From NCBI RefSeq assembly GCF_011290505.1, contig NZ_JAANPV010000001.1:186001-250000 (forward strand): 64,000 bases of DNA, written 5' to 3'. A program made the translations under genes and the position numbers. The notes beneath the pieces were generated by a model, which saw only the letters and a program-made list of their open reading frames with translations, did no database searches and was not told where the DNA came from. Positions 57,222-64,000 of the stretch are shown one piece after another. Origin of the DNA: Paenalcaligenes suwonensis. Lineage in GTDB: Bacteria > Pseudomonadota > Gammaproteobacteria > Burkholderiales > Burkholderiaceae_B. Each line of letters starts with the position of its first letter. Position 1 is the first letter of the stretch.

Positions 57222-57267
57222 AATGCTTATGACGTAAATAAAAACCTAGACAAAGGGGGATGCAGGA

Positions 57268-58782
57268 ATGCCAAACGATGTCGTGCTGAGTGCAGCACAT
57301 TGGGTGTATCTGATTGGGGTGTTGGTGATCATTATCACCATGCTGTTTAGAGCCAACGTGGTGGTGCCATCCGTTATAGGGACACTAGCGGTAGTCACCG
57401 CCATCACAGGAAGCCCCATACAGGGGATTATCAGCATTTTCTCGGCCAGTTTCGTGGCCGCCAAGGAGCTCTTTAACATCTTCTTGGTCATCACCTTTAT
57501 GACAGCGTTGCTGAACTCGTTGAAGCGATTAGAGGCGGATGTACGCATGGTGGCACCGTTTCGAAAAGTGATGGTGAACAGTACAGCGTCATTTTTGATG
57601 ATAGGTGCGGCGACCTACTTCATCTCATTGTTTTTCTGGCCTACACCAGCAGTGCCGTTGGTATCGGCCATTTTGCTGCCTGCTGCCATCGCCGCTGGTC
57701 TGCCGCCATTGGTAGGCGCAATGGTGATTGCGATTTGTGGTCAAGGTATGGCTTTGTCATCGGACTACATCATTGGTGTGGCACCGGGTATTAGTGCTAA
57801 AGCTGCCGGAGTAGCGGCCGATGTGGGGCTTATTGCCGATAGAGCATTGGTGTTGTCATGGATCACAGGCGGTGTGGCGTTGACCTTGGCATTCTTGTTT
57901 ATGCGTCGTTACTTCAAACCAGCCAACACCAAATTGTTGGATGAATGGATGGGGCAAGCCCCCGACAGTACGTTAGACGAGGTGGAGTCACAAGGTACTT
58001 ATGACAAAGCTGAAATTGCGCGTGGTACAGCAGGCTCTGAACTGACTGCACATGGCAGTTTGAGCAGCAAAGAACAGCGCTATTCACGCATTTTGGCTGT
58101 GATTACGCCGTTGGCATTTTTGGCCGTGATTGGGCTGATGTTGTTGCCTCGTTTTATCCCCAGTCTGCCTGTGCTGCGGGGCGGTGAAGCCGCTGGGTTG
58201 GTGGGCGGTGTAGCGTTTATCTTGATGACCATTGCCACCTGTATGGCCGAAGGGCCGCGCCGCACGCTGGATGTGTGCCCCGATCACATGACCGACGGTT
58301 TTGTGTTTGCGTTTAGAGCCATGGGTTCGGTATTGCCTATCGCAGGTTTCTTTTTCTTAGGGGCAAGTGAAGCGGCATCGGCCATCTTAGATAGACCTTT
58401 AGACCAAACGCCTAGCCTGTTATTTGAGCTGATCTCTGCAGGTCAACAATACATTCCTGAAAACCATTTCTTGGTGGCCTTTGGGGTGCTGTTGGTAGGG
58501 ATTGTGTCGGGTATTGATGGGTCCGGTTTCTCGGGTTTGCCATTAACCGGCACGTTGGCATCTGCCTTGGCTCCAGTCTCAGGTTTAAGCGTGGAAACGC
58601 TGGCGGCGGTAGGACAAATAGGTGCTATTTGGACCGGCGGTGGCACGTTAATTGCGTGGTCGTCGTTAATCGCCGTAGCCGGTTTTGCGCGGGTGCATGT
58701 GCTGGATTTGGTGCGTGCCTTAACCGTGCCCGTGCTCGTCGGGATGGCGATATCGACAATCTGTGCTGTGTTGTTCTTTTAG
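57268..58782 (+). CDS. large anion-type membrane permease, exact family uncertain
   Basis: This 504-residue protein has about 12 hydrophobic helices in two halves. It starts WVYLIGVLVIIITMLFRANVVVPSVIGTLAVV and has conserved-looking loops SVNSTASFLMIGAATYF-like, ICGQGMALSSDYIIGVAPGISAKAAGVA and GIVSGIDGSGFSGLPLTGTLASALAP. The layout recalls the ion-transporter (GntP/DcuC-like) superfamily of carboxylate carriers. A polar, charged loop of about 65 residues lies in the middle. It lies 9 bp before the Ggt-like gene and is likely to import that enzyme's substrate. Confidence 0.65.
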   Translation: MPNDVVLSAAHWVYLIGVLVIIITMLFRANVVVPSVIGTLAVVTAITGSPIQGIISIFSASFVAAKELFNIFLVITFMTALLNSLKRLEADVRMVAPFRKVMVNSTASFLMIGAATYFISLFFWPTPAVPLVSAILLPAAIAAGLPPLVGAMVIAICGQGMALSSDYIIGVAPGISAKAAGVAADVGLIADRALVLSWITGGVALTLAFLFMRRYFKPANTKLLDEWMGQAPDSTLDEVESQGTYDKAEIARGTAGSELTAHGSLSSKEQRYSRILAVITPLAFLAVIGLMLLPRFIPSLPVLRGGEAAGLVGGVAFILMTIATCMAEGPRRTLDVCPDHMTDGFVFAFRAMGSVLPIAGFFFLGASEAASAILDRPLDQTPSLLFELISAGQQYIPENHFLVAFGVLLVGIVSGIDGSGFSGLPLTGTLASALAPVSGLSVETLAAVGQIGAIWTGGGTLIAWSSLIAVAGFARVHVLDLVRALTVPVLVGMAISTICAVLFF

Positions 58783-58791
58783 GTAATTCGT

Positions 58792-60267
58792 ATGCAAAGT
58801 AGTGAGCACTCATCCGTGCAAAAGTCCGCCATAGGCCAGCAGTGGGCGGTAGCAACCGGCCATCCGCTGGCGGCACAGGCAGCACGCACGATGTTAGAAG
58901 AGGGCGGCAGTGCCGTGGACGCAGCCATTGCTGCTGATGTAGTCATGGGGGTAGTAGAGCCCATGGCTACTGGCATAGGTGGCGATTTATTGGCGATGAT
59001 TGCCAAACAAGGCGAGGCTCCGTTGGCGTACAACGGTAGTGGCGCGGCCCCGCTTTTACTAACACCAGAACACGTGTTGGATCTGCCTAATCAGCGCATT
59101 CCGGAACGCCATGTCTTATCTATCACCACGCCGGGTTTAGTGCGTGGGTGGTATGACGTACACCAGCGTTATGGCCGTTTGCCGTGGCGGCGGTTGTTTG
59201 ATGACGCGATACGCGTGGCGCAAGACGGTTTTGCGGTGGCGAAAGTAGCGGCGCAAGAGTGGAAGATTTTCGACTTTGTGCTGCATAAAGATCCGGTTTG
59301 TGCTGCCTTGTATAGGGCTGGGCAACCCTATGCAGCAGGTGAGCATTTTCGTAACCCTGAGCTGGCCGCCGTGCTGCAAGCCATTGCAAACGATGGGCCT
59401 GATGCGTTTTACCGTGGTGAGGTTGCCCAGCGTGCAGAGCACGCCATGGAGGCTGTTGGCGGGTTACTGCGCGCTAATGATTTTAGCGCCCACCAGGGTT
59501 TTTTCTGCGACCCCGTTCAGGTAGAGCTGGACGATTTTACCCTCTATGAGTGCCCGCCTAATACGCATGGTATGGCAGTGTTAGCAGCGGTGAAACGGGT
59601 ATGGGAACACCGAAATCAGGCACAGCCCGAAGCAGAATTAGCTTTGGTGCATGCCACTGAGCAGGCCATGGCTCATGCATCACGAGTGGTGTGTGATCCG
59701 GCGGGAAACACCGTATGCACGGTGGTGGTAGACAGTGATGGCTTGGCAGTTACGTTGATGTCTAGCATTTTTAAGCGTTTTGGTTCTGCCTATGCGGTGC
59801 CAGGCTGTGGTTTTGTGCTGCAAAACCGGGGGTTTGGCTTTTCTGCACCGGGGCATGTGAATGCGCCTGGGCCGCATAAACGCCCCTACCACACCGTCGT
59901 TCCAGCAATGGCGTTGCGCCAAGGGCAGTTCTACATGGGGCTAGGGGTAGTGGGTGGTTTGATGCAGCCCCAAGGGCAAATACAGATATGGACTAAGGTG
60001 CTGCGCGATCAGCGTAGCTTGGAAGAGGCTATGAGTGCACCGCGTTGGCGCTTGGAAGCGGCGGGGCGCTTGGCCTTAGAGCAAGGTTTTGACGACGTTT
60101 GTGCAGGTTTTTTGCGTGAACATGGTTTTTCTGCACCCGACCCGGGTGTGGGCGAATTGGCGGGGCGTAGTGATTTTGGTGGCGCTCAAGCGGTGCAACG
60201 CCAAGAAAATGGTGGGTTAAAGGCCGTTTCCGACTCACGTAAGGACGGTTGTGTAGTGGTTGCATAA
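58792..60267 (+). CDS. cytosolic Ggt-like Ntn hydrolase
   Basis: This 491-residue protein has the gamma-glutamyltransferase fold: AATGHPLAAQAARTMLEEGGSAVDAAIAADVVMGVVEPMATGIGGD-type start and the self-cleavage site before T307 (N-T-V-C-T-V-V-V-D-S-D-G). The second Thr of the canonical TTHY motif is Val, and no signal peptide is seen, unlike ggt at 33250. Such divergent members include oxamate amidohydrolase (HpxW). It may cleave an amide in the cytosol. AGGT precedes the ATG. It is co-transcribed with the permease. Confidence 0.82.
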   Translation: MQSSEHSSVQKSAIGQQWAVATGHPLAAQAARTMLEEGGSAVDAAIAADVVMGVVEPMATGIGGDLLAMIAKQGEAPLAYNGSGAAPLLLTPEHVLDLPNQRIPERHVLSITTPGLVRGWYDVHQRYGRLPWRRLFDDAIRVAQDGFAVAKVAAQEWKIFDFVLHKDPVCAALYRAGQPYAAGEHFRNPELAAVLQAIANDGPDAFYRGEVAQRAEHAMEAVGGLLRANDFSAHQGFFCDPVQVELDDFTLYECPPNTHGMAVLAAVKRVWEHRNQAQPEAELALVHATEQAMAHASRVVCDPAGNTVCTVVVDSDGLAVTLMSSIFKRFGSAYAVPGCGFVLQNRGFGFSAPGHVNAPGPHKRPYHTVVPAMALRQGQFYMGLGVVGGLMQPQGQIQIWTKVLRDQRSLEEAMSAPRWRLEAAGRLALEQGFDDVCAGFLREHGFSAPDPGVGELAGRSDFGGAQAVQRQENGGLKAVSDSRKDGCVVVA

Positions 60268-60302
60268 CAAGAATCGGGCAGGGTAATTCCCTACTTTCTT
60301 AA

Positions 60303-60321
60303 ATTGTATACCGTATACAAT
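60303..60321. promoter_or_regulatory. perfect GntR operator before the diiron oxidase operon
   Basis: ATTGTATAC-C-GTATACAAT has perfect 9-bp arms. It lies 72 bp before the oxidase start codon, and its right half doubles as a -10-like TACAAT. FCD-type GntR operators commonly look like this. Confidence 0.8.
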
Positions 60322-60393
60322 ATGTTTAAATCATTTAAGCTTCATGTTTTAGTCAGATGCCGTAGGGCGACGTTTTTAAAAAGGGAAACAGTC

Positions 60394-61128
60394 ATGGACA
60401 AACTACTCAACCGCGACGAATTTCGCGCCGCACTGGAAACTGCCATCAAAGGCAAAAGCGCTAACAAGTCTCCATTCAGCATTGCATGGGCTAGCGGCAA
60501 ACTTAGCCGTGAGCACTTGGCACGCTGGGCAGAAAACCATTACCACTACGTAGGCCCGTTTGCGGACTACTTGGGCTACTTGTACGCCCGTACACCTGCA
60601 GAATTTGTAGAAGCCAAAGATTTCTTGTTGGCCAACATGTACGAAGAAGAAATCGGTGGCGATCGCCACACAGATTTGCTGATTCGCTTTGGTGAAGCGT
60701 GTGGCACATCCCGCGCTCGTATCGAAGATCCAGACAACATGAACGCCACTACACGTGCGTTGCAAGCGTGGTGCTACGCAATCGCCATGCGCGAGGATCC
60801 GGTCGTGGCCGTAGCGGGTTTGGTAGTGGGTTTGGAGTCCCAAGTACCTTCTATTTACCGTAAACAAACACCGACGCTACGCGAGAAGTACGGTTTCACC
60901 GATGAGGAAGTGGAGTTCTTCGATCTGCACATCGTGTCGGATGAAATTCACGGTGAACGTGGCTACCAAATCGTGCTGGAGCACGCGAACACTGTAGAGC
61001 TGCAACAGCGCTGTTTGCGTATTTGTGAGATCGGCGCCGAGATGCGCTTGCTGTATACCACTGCTCTGTACAACGACTACGTGAAAGACGAAATCAGCTT
61101 GCAGGAACTAGAGCTGGAAGCAGCCTAA
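60394..61128 (+). CDS. heme-oxygenase-like diiron oxidase (HDO; PqqC/CADD-like)
   Basis: This 244-residue all-helical protein belongs to the PqqC/TenA-like superfamily. The diiron ligand set of heme-oxygenase-like oxidases is complete: E85-x6-H92 (YEEEIGGDRH), E148 (GLESQVP) and H179-x3-D183-x2-H186 (DLHIVSDEIH). Spacing matches CADD, and UndA and BesC are relatives. HDOs use O2 for C-C or C-N cleavage or N-oxygenation. AAGGGAA precedes ATG 60394. It heads an operon with an aldehyde dehydrogenase, an HbpS-like protein and a reductase. The substrate is unknown. Confidence 0.88.
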   Translation: MDKLLNRDEFRAALETAIKGKSANKSPFSIAWASGKLSREHLARWAENHYHYVGPFADYLGYLYARTPAEFVEAKDFLLANMYEEEIGGDRHTDLLIRFGEACGTSRARIEDPDNMNATTRALQAWCYAIAMREDPVVAVAGLVVGLESQVPSIYRKQTPTLREKYGFTDEEVEFFDLHIVSDEIHGERGYQIVLEHANTVELQQRCLRICEIGAEMRLLYTTALYNDYVKDEISLQELELEAA

Positions 61129-61146
61129 CTCGCAGTAGATAAAACC

Positions 61147-61169
61147 GGCGGGCAGATGGGCTGCCCGCC
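61147..61169 (+). other. GC-rich stem-loop inside the oxidase operon
   Basis: GGCGGGCAG-ATGGG-CTGCCCGCC is a perfect 9-bp stem without a T-tract, between the oxidase and the aldehyde dehydrogenase. It can stabilise the oxidase mRNA or act as a weak attenuator. Confidence 0.75.
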
Positions 61170-61195
61170 AGTACAGCAACAAAGGAAGTAGAGCG

Positions 61196-62656
61196 GTGGA
61201 AAATCTTAACGATGTTGTGTTCGAGAACTATATCAACGGACAGTGGCAACCCAGCAGTAGCGGGCGTACGCAGCCTAATCTAAACCCGGCTGATCAGCGC
61301 GACGTGGTGGGCAACTTTCCGGTATCAACCGCTGATGACGCACAGCAAGCGGTAGCAGCCGCGCAAGCCGCCTTTGCCGCATGGCGCGCAACCCCGATTT
61401 CTGCTCGTGCTCGTATTCTGGATAAAGCGGCCGCCTATCTGGATGCGAATGTGGAACGCATTGCAGAAGGTTTGACACGCGAAGAAGGCAAAACGTTTGC
61501 ACAAAGCAAAATGGAAGTCACCCGTTCTGCGCAGACACTACGTTTTTATGCGGTAGAGGGTCAGACCTATACCGGCGAAACTTTTCCACAGGACGATGCA
61601 CAGCAACTGGTTTATACACAGCGCGAACCACTGGGTGTGGTGTCGGTGATTGCACCGTGGAATTTCCCCATTTCTATTCCGGCTCGCAAGATTGCCCCTG
61701 CGCTGATTACGGGTAACACGGTGGTGTTTAAACCGTCATCCGACACACCATTAACAGGCTATTACTTGTGTGAGGCTTTTGCCCAAGCGGGTATTCCAGC
61801 AGGGGTGTTGAACGTGGTGCACGGCCGTGCGGGCGAAGTAGGGCCTGTGCTAGTGACCTCCCCCGAAGTGCGCGCAATTTCGTTTACGGGATCTACGCGA
61901 GCCGGTGAAGACATTTGCCGACAAGCGCGCATGAGCACCCGTACGCAAATGGAGCTGGGTGGCAAAAACCCGCTCATCGTGATGGAAGACGCCGACTTGG
62001 ACTTGGCCGTAAAGCTGGTTATACAAGGTGGTTTTTCGTTAAGCGGGCAAGCGTGTACGGGTACCAGTCGCGTGTTAGTACAGCGTGATGTGAAAGCAGA
62101 ATTTACACGTAAGTTGCTGGAAAAAGTGCAGGCATTAACAGTAGGCAATGGCCTGACCGCTACTCCAGACTTGGGGCCTATCGCCACACGTGGCCAGCTA
62201 GAAAGTATTTTGGAATATGTGGAAATAGGTAAGCAGGAAGCCACGCATTTATGTGGTGGCGATCGCTTAACCGAGGGTGATTTTGCACAGGGTTTTTACA
62301 TGACGCCAGCGGTGTTCACCGACGTCACACAAAACATGCGCATTGCTCGTGAAGAAATTTTTGGGCCAGTGATTGCGCTACTTGAATTTGACAGTTACGA
62401 GCAGGCCTTAGCGATGGCAAATGACACCGAGTATGGCTTATCGGCCGCCATTGTGACACGCAGCGCTGAATACGCACACCGTTTCAGTACTGACATCGAG
62501 GCGGGCACGGTCAAGATTAATCGCACCACCACCGGCAATTTGATGAATGCGCCATTTGGTGGCTTGAAGCAATCCAGTACCTCAACCTTCCGCGAATCTG
62601 GCAGGGGTGGTCTGGAGTTTTATACCCAAATCAAAACCGTGTACCGCGGTATTTGA
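61196..62656 (+). CDS. aldehyde dehydrogenase of the oxidase operon
   Basis: This 486-residue enzyme has the full ALDH core: APWNFPISIPARKIAPALITGNTVVFKPSSDTP, FTGSTRAGEDI, general base Glu in QMELGGKNP and nucleophile C287 in SGQACTGTSRVL. It resembles 2,5-dioxovalerate and related semialdehyde dehydrogenases. The start is the GTG at 61196, with AGGAAG eight bases upstream. It follows the diiron oxidase and should oxidise the aldehyde that the oxidase releases. Confidence 0.88.
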   Translation: MENLNDVVFENYINGQWQPSSSGRTQPNLNPADQRDVVGNFPVSTADDAQQAVAAAQAAFAAWRATPISARARILDKAAAYLDANVERIAEGLTREEGKTFAQSKMEVTRSAQTLRFYAVEGQTYTGETFPQDDAQQLVYTQREPLGVVSVIAPWNFPISIPARKIAPALITGNTVVFKPSSDTPLTGYYLCEAFAQAGIPAGVLNVVHGRAGEVGPVLVTSPEVRAISFTGSTRAGEDICRQARMSTRTQMELGGKNPLIVMEDADLDLAVKLVIQGGFSLSGQACTGTSRVLVQRDVKAEFTRKLLEKVQALTVGNGLTATPDLGPIATRGQLESILEYVEIGKQEATHLCGGDRLTEGDFAQGFYMTPAVFTDVTQNMRIAREEIFGPVIALLEFDSYEQALAMANDTEYGLSAAIVTRSAEYAHRFSTDIEAGTVKINRTTTGNLMNAPFGGLKQSSTSTFRESGRGGLEFYTQIKTVYRGI

Positions 62657-62686
62657 TGTTTTGTAAACCAAAGGTTGAGAAGTGAT

Positions 62687-63166
62687 ATGAAAAAAATTCT
62701 GCGTCTTGAACAGCGTGAAGCCCGTTTGATGGTGGAAGCCGCTATCGCCAAGTCCAAAGAAATTGGTGTGTTGGAAACCATTTGCGTGGTTGACGAAGGG
62801 GGCTACCCCATTGCGCTAGAGCGTATGGATGGTGCACGTATTACGGGCCCACAAATTGCGTGGAACAAAGCTTTCACTGCTGCTGGCCACAAGCGTTCCA
62901 CGCATTTGTTTACGACAGCGCCTAATGGTCCGGCACTGCCTGGTAATGAAGCCTTTGGTATTCAACTGAGCTTTGAAGGTCGTTTTGCTGCTTTCGTGGG
63001 TGGTTTCCCCGTTGTGATTAATGGCGAAGTGGTGGGCGGTATTGGTTTGAGTGGCGGTAATGGCGAGCAAGATACGGCAGCAGGTGTAGCCGCTTTGCAA
63101 GCTTTGTCTGATGCACTGAAAGCCGAAGGCTTGGATGTGTTGGTACAGGCTGATATTAAGAAGTAG
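62687..63166 (+). CDS. HbpS/GlcG-family protein
   Basis: This 159-residue protein has the GlcG/HbpS (DUF336) core: AAIAKSKEIGVLETICVVDEGGYPIALERMDGARITGPQIAWNKAFTAAGHKRST and VVINGEVVGGIGLSGGNGEQDTAAGVAAL. Some members bind haem; others have no known role. It has no signal peptide. ATG 62687 has GAGAAG upstream. It sits between the dehydrogenase and the reductase. Confidence 0.85.
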   Translation: MKKILRLEQREARLMVEAAIAKSKEIGVLETICVVDEGGYPIALERMDGARITGPQIAWNKAFTAAGHKRSTHLFTTAPNGPALPGNEAFGIQLSFEGRFAAFVGGFPVVINGEVVGGIGLSGGNGEQDTAAGVAALQALSDALKAEGLDVLVQADIKK

Positions 63167-63187
63167 TACGCATTAGGAGACAAGGAT

Positions 63188-64000
63188 ATGGCGCATCGTG
63201 TCAATGTACGGGAAAGTGGTGAACACTTTTGGGTAGAGCCCGAAGAAACCGTATTACAAGCCGCTAAGCGGCAAGGCATACGCATACACAGTGATTGCGA
63301 GTTTGGTGGCTGTGGCACGTGCCGTATCCATGTCACAGAAGGGCAGGTGCACTACGAGGACGATTGTTTGCCCATGAGTGTGGCCGACGATGAACATGCA
63401 GCAGGTATGGCTGCAGCGTGCCAAGCACGGTTGCGTGGTGATATAGAAATTAGCTTAGCGAATCACCAAGATGACTTGCCTGAAGCGCAAGAGGTAGACG
63501 CAACTGTGTTAGCGGTAGAACGCGCGTGTACTGGCATTTGGCGTGTGCGCTTGCAACTGCCTACAGGCGTAGAGATGGACTACCGAGCCGGTCAATATTT
63601 GAATGTGTTGTGTGACGATGGCCGCACCCGTAGCTTTTCTATGGCGACAGCCAATGCGGCGACTGGTGTGCTAGAGCTACACATACGCGAGATTGAAGGC
63701 GGGCGGTTTACGCAGCATTTGTTGCCAACCCTACAGGCCGGCGACTCGTTGCGGTTAATGCTGCCTATGGGCCAATTTTATTGGCGTGAAAAAGACTGGC
63801 GCCCCATGGTGATGGTGGCAACGGGTACGGGTATTGCGCCTATTAAGGCGATTCTGGAGTCATTGTTGGATAACGACGATTGCCCACCCATCAGTTTGTA
63901 CTGGGGAATGCGCACAGCAGCTGATTTGTACTTGGCAGAAGAAATTGCCGCGTGGGCTGAGCGCTTATTTGAGTTTCAGTTCGTACCGGTACTCTCTGCC
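63188..64000 (+). CDS. class IB [2Fe-2S]/FAD/NAD(P)H reductase (C-terminus off window)
   Basis: The first 271 residues are visible. An N-terminal plant-type [2Fe-2S] domain binds its cluster with C37, C42, C45 and C78 (HSDCEFGGCGTC ... ACQA). A FAD domain with the RSFSMA motif and the start of an NAD domain (ATGTGIAP) follow. The order ferredoxin-FAD-NAD is that of BenC, XylZ and MmoC, reductases of non-haem iron oxygenases. It therefore probably feeds the diiron oxidase encoded upstream. AGGAG lies seven bases before the ATG. Confidence 0.92.
   Translation, partial: MAHRVNVRESGEHFWVEPEETVLQAAKRQGIRIHSDCEFGGCGTCRIHVTEGQVHYEDDCLPMSVADDEHAAGMAAACQARLRGDIEISLANHQDDLPEAQEVDATVLAVERACTGIWRVRLQLPTGVEMDYRAGQYLNVLCDDGRTRSFSMATANAATGVLELHIREIEGGRFTQHLLPTLQAGDSLRLMLPMGQFYWREKDWRPMVMVATGTGIAPIKAILESLLDNDDCPPISLYWGMRTAADLYLAEEIAAWAERLFEFQFVPVLSA

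Overview
The window looks like the chromosome of a betaproteobacterium of the order Burkholderiales, most likely the family Alcaligenaceae. This rests on the block order sspBA, petABC, mscL, nif3-like, tatCBA, hinT, the his operon, murA and mla, on a three-repeat DUF4148 protein (a Burkholderiales family), on smg, and on an AAKK-rich histone-H1-like tail. Base composition is about half GC by eye, low for the family. I saw no rRNA, tRNA, CRISPR array, insertion sequence or prophage.

Region 1 (1-22 kb) is a conserved housekeeping block, nearly all on the minus strand. It holds stringent starvation proteins, the cytochrome bc1 complex, the Tat translocase (the Rieske protein carries a twin-arginine signal), histidine biosynthesis, MurA, a BolA protein, a YadGH-like ABC exporter and the Mla phospholipid-transport system. 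Three things are missing or replaced: hisC between hisD and hisB, an mlaB-like STAS gene, and the usual neighbour between tatC and nif3, where a TetR/Bcr-type MFS pair with a clear operator sits instead.

Region 2 (22-40 kb) is metabolic and transport accessory DNA. It contains an orphan TRAP-type binding protein, a succinate-semialdehyde-type dehydrogenase, an NCS2 purine permease divergent from a FadR-type regulator, a small OB-fold lipoprotein, a YjiK-like protein, malate synthase G, AMP nucleosidase, a lipoprotein gamma-glutamyltransferase, an AEC carrier, an IclR regulator and a polar amino acid ABC importer.

Region 3 (40-49.7 kb) holds topoisomerase III translationally coupled to a SET-domain methyltransferase, a three-domain membrane fusion protein, smg, a LysR regulator, the DUF4148 protein, a YbaN-like protein and an acyltransferase.

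Region 4 (49.8-55.6 kb) is a GlpR-like regulator plus a ugp-type ABC importer operon. It ends with a metallophosphoesterase, and GlpR-like operators lie in front.

Region 5 (55.5-64 kb, running off the window) is the most interesting part. It holds a GntR/FCD regulator, a TauE/SafE exporter, a large anion-type permease, a cytosolic Ggt-like Ntn hydrolase, a heme-oxygenase-like diiron oxidase (HDO) with a complete ligand set, an aldehyde dehydrogenase, an HbpS/GlcG-like protein and a class IB [2Fe-2S]/FAD/NAD(P)H reductase. A shared palindrome, TTGTATACCGTATACAA, is perfect before the HDO and degenerate before the regulator, exporter and permease, which ties the region into one regulon. I read it as an undescribed oxidative catabolic pathway: import, amide cleavage, reductase-fed O2-dependent cleavage to an aldehyde, then oxidation to an acid. 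The substrate is unknown.
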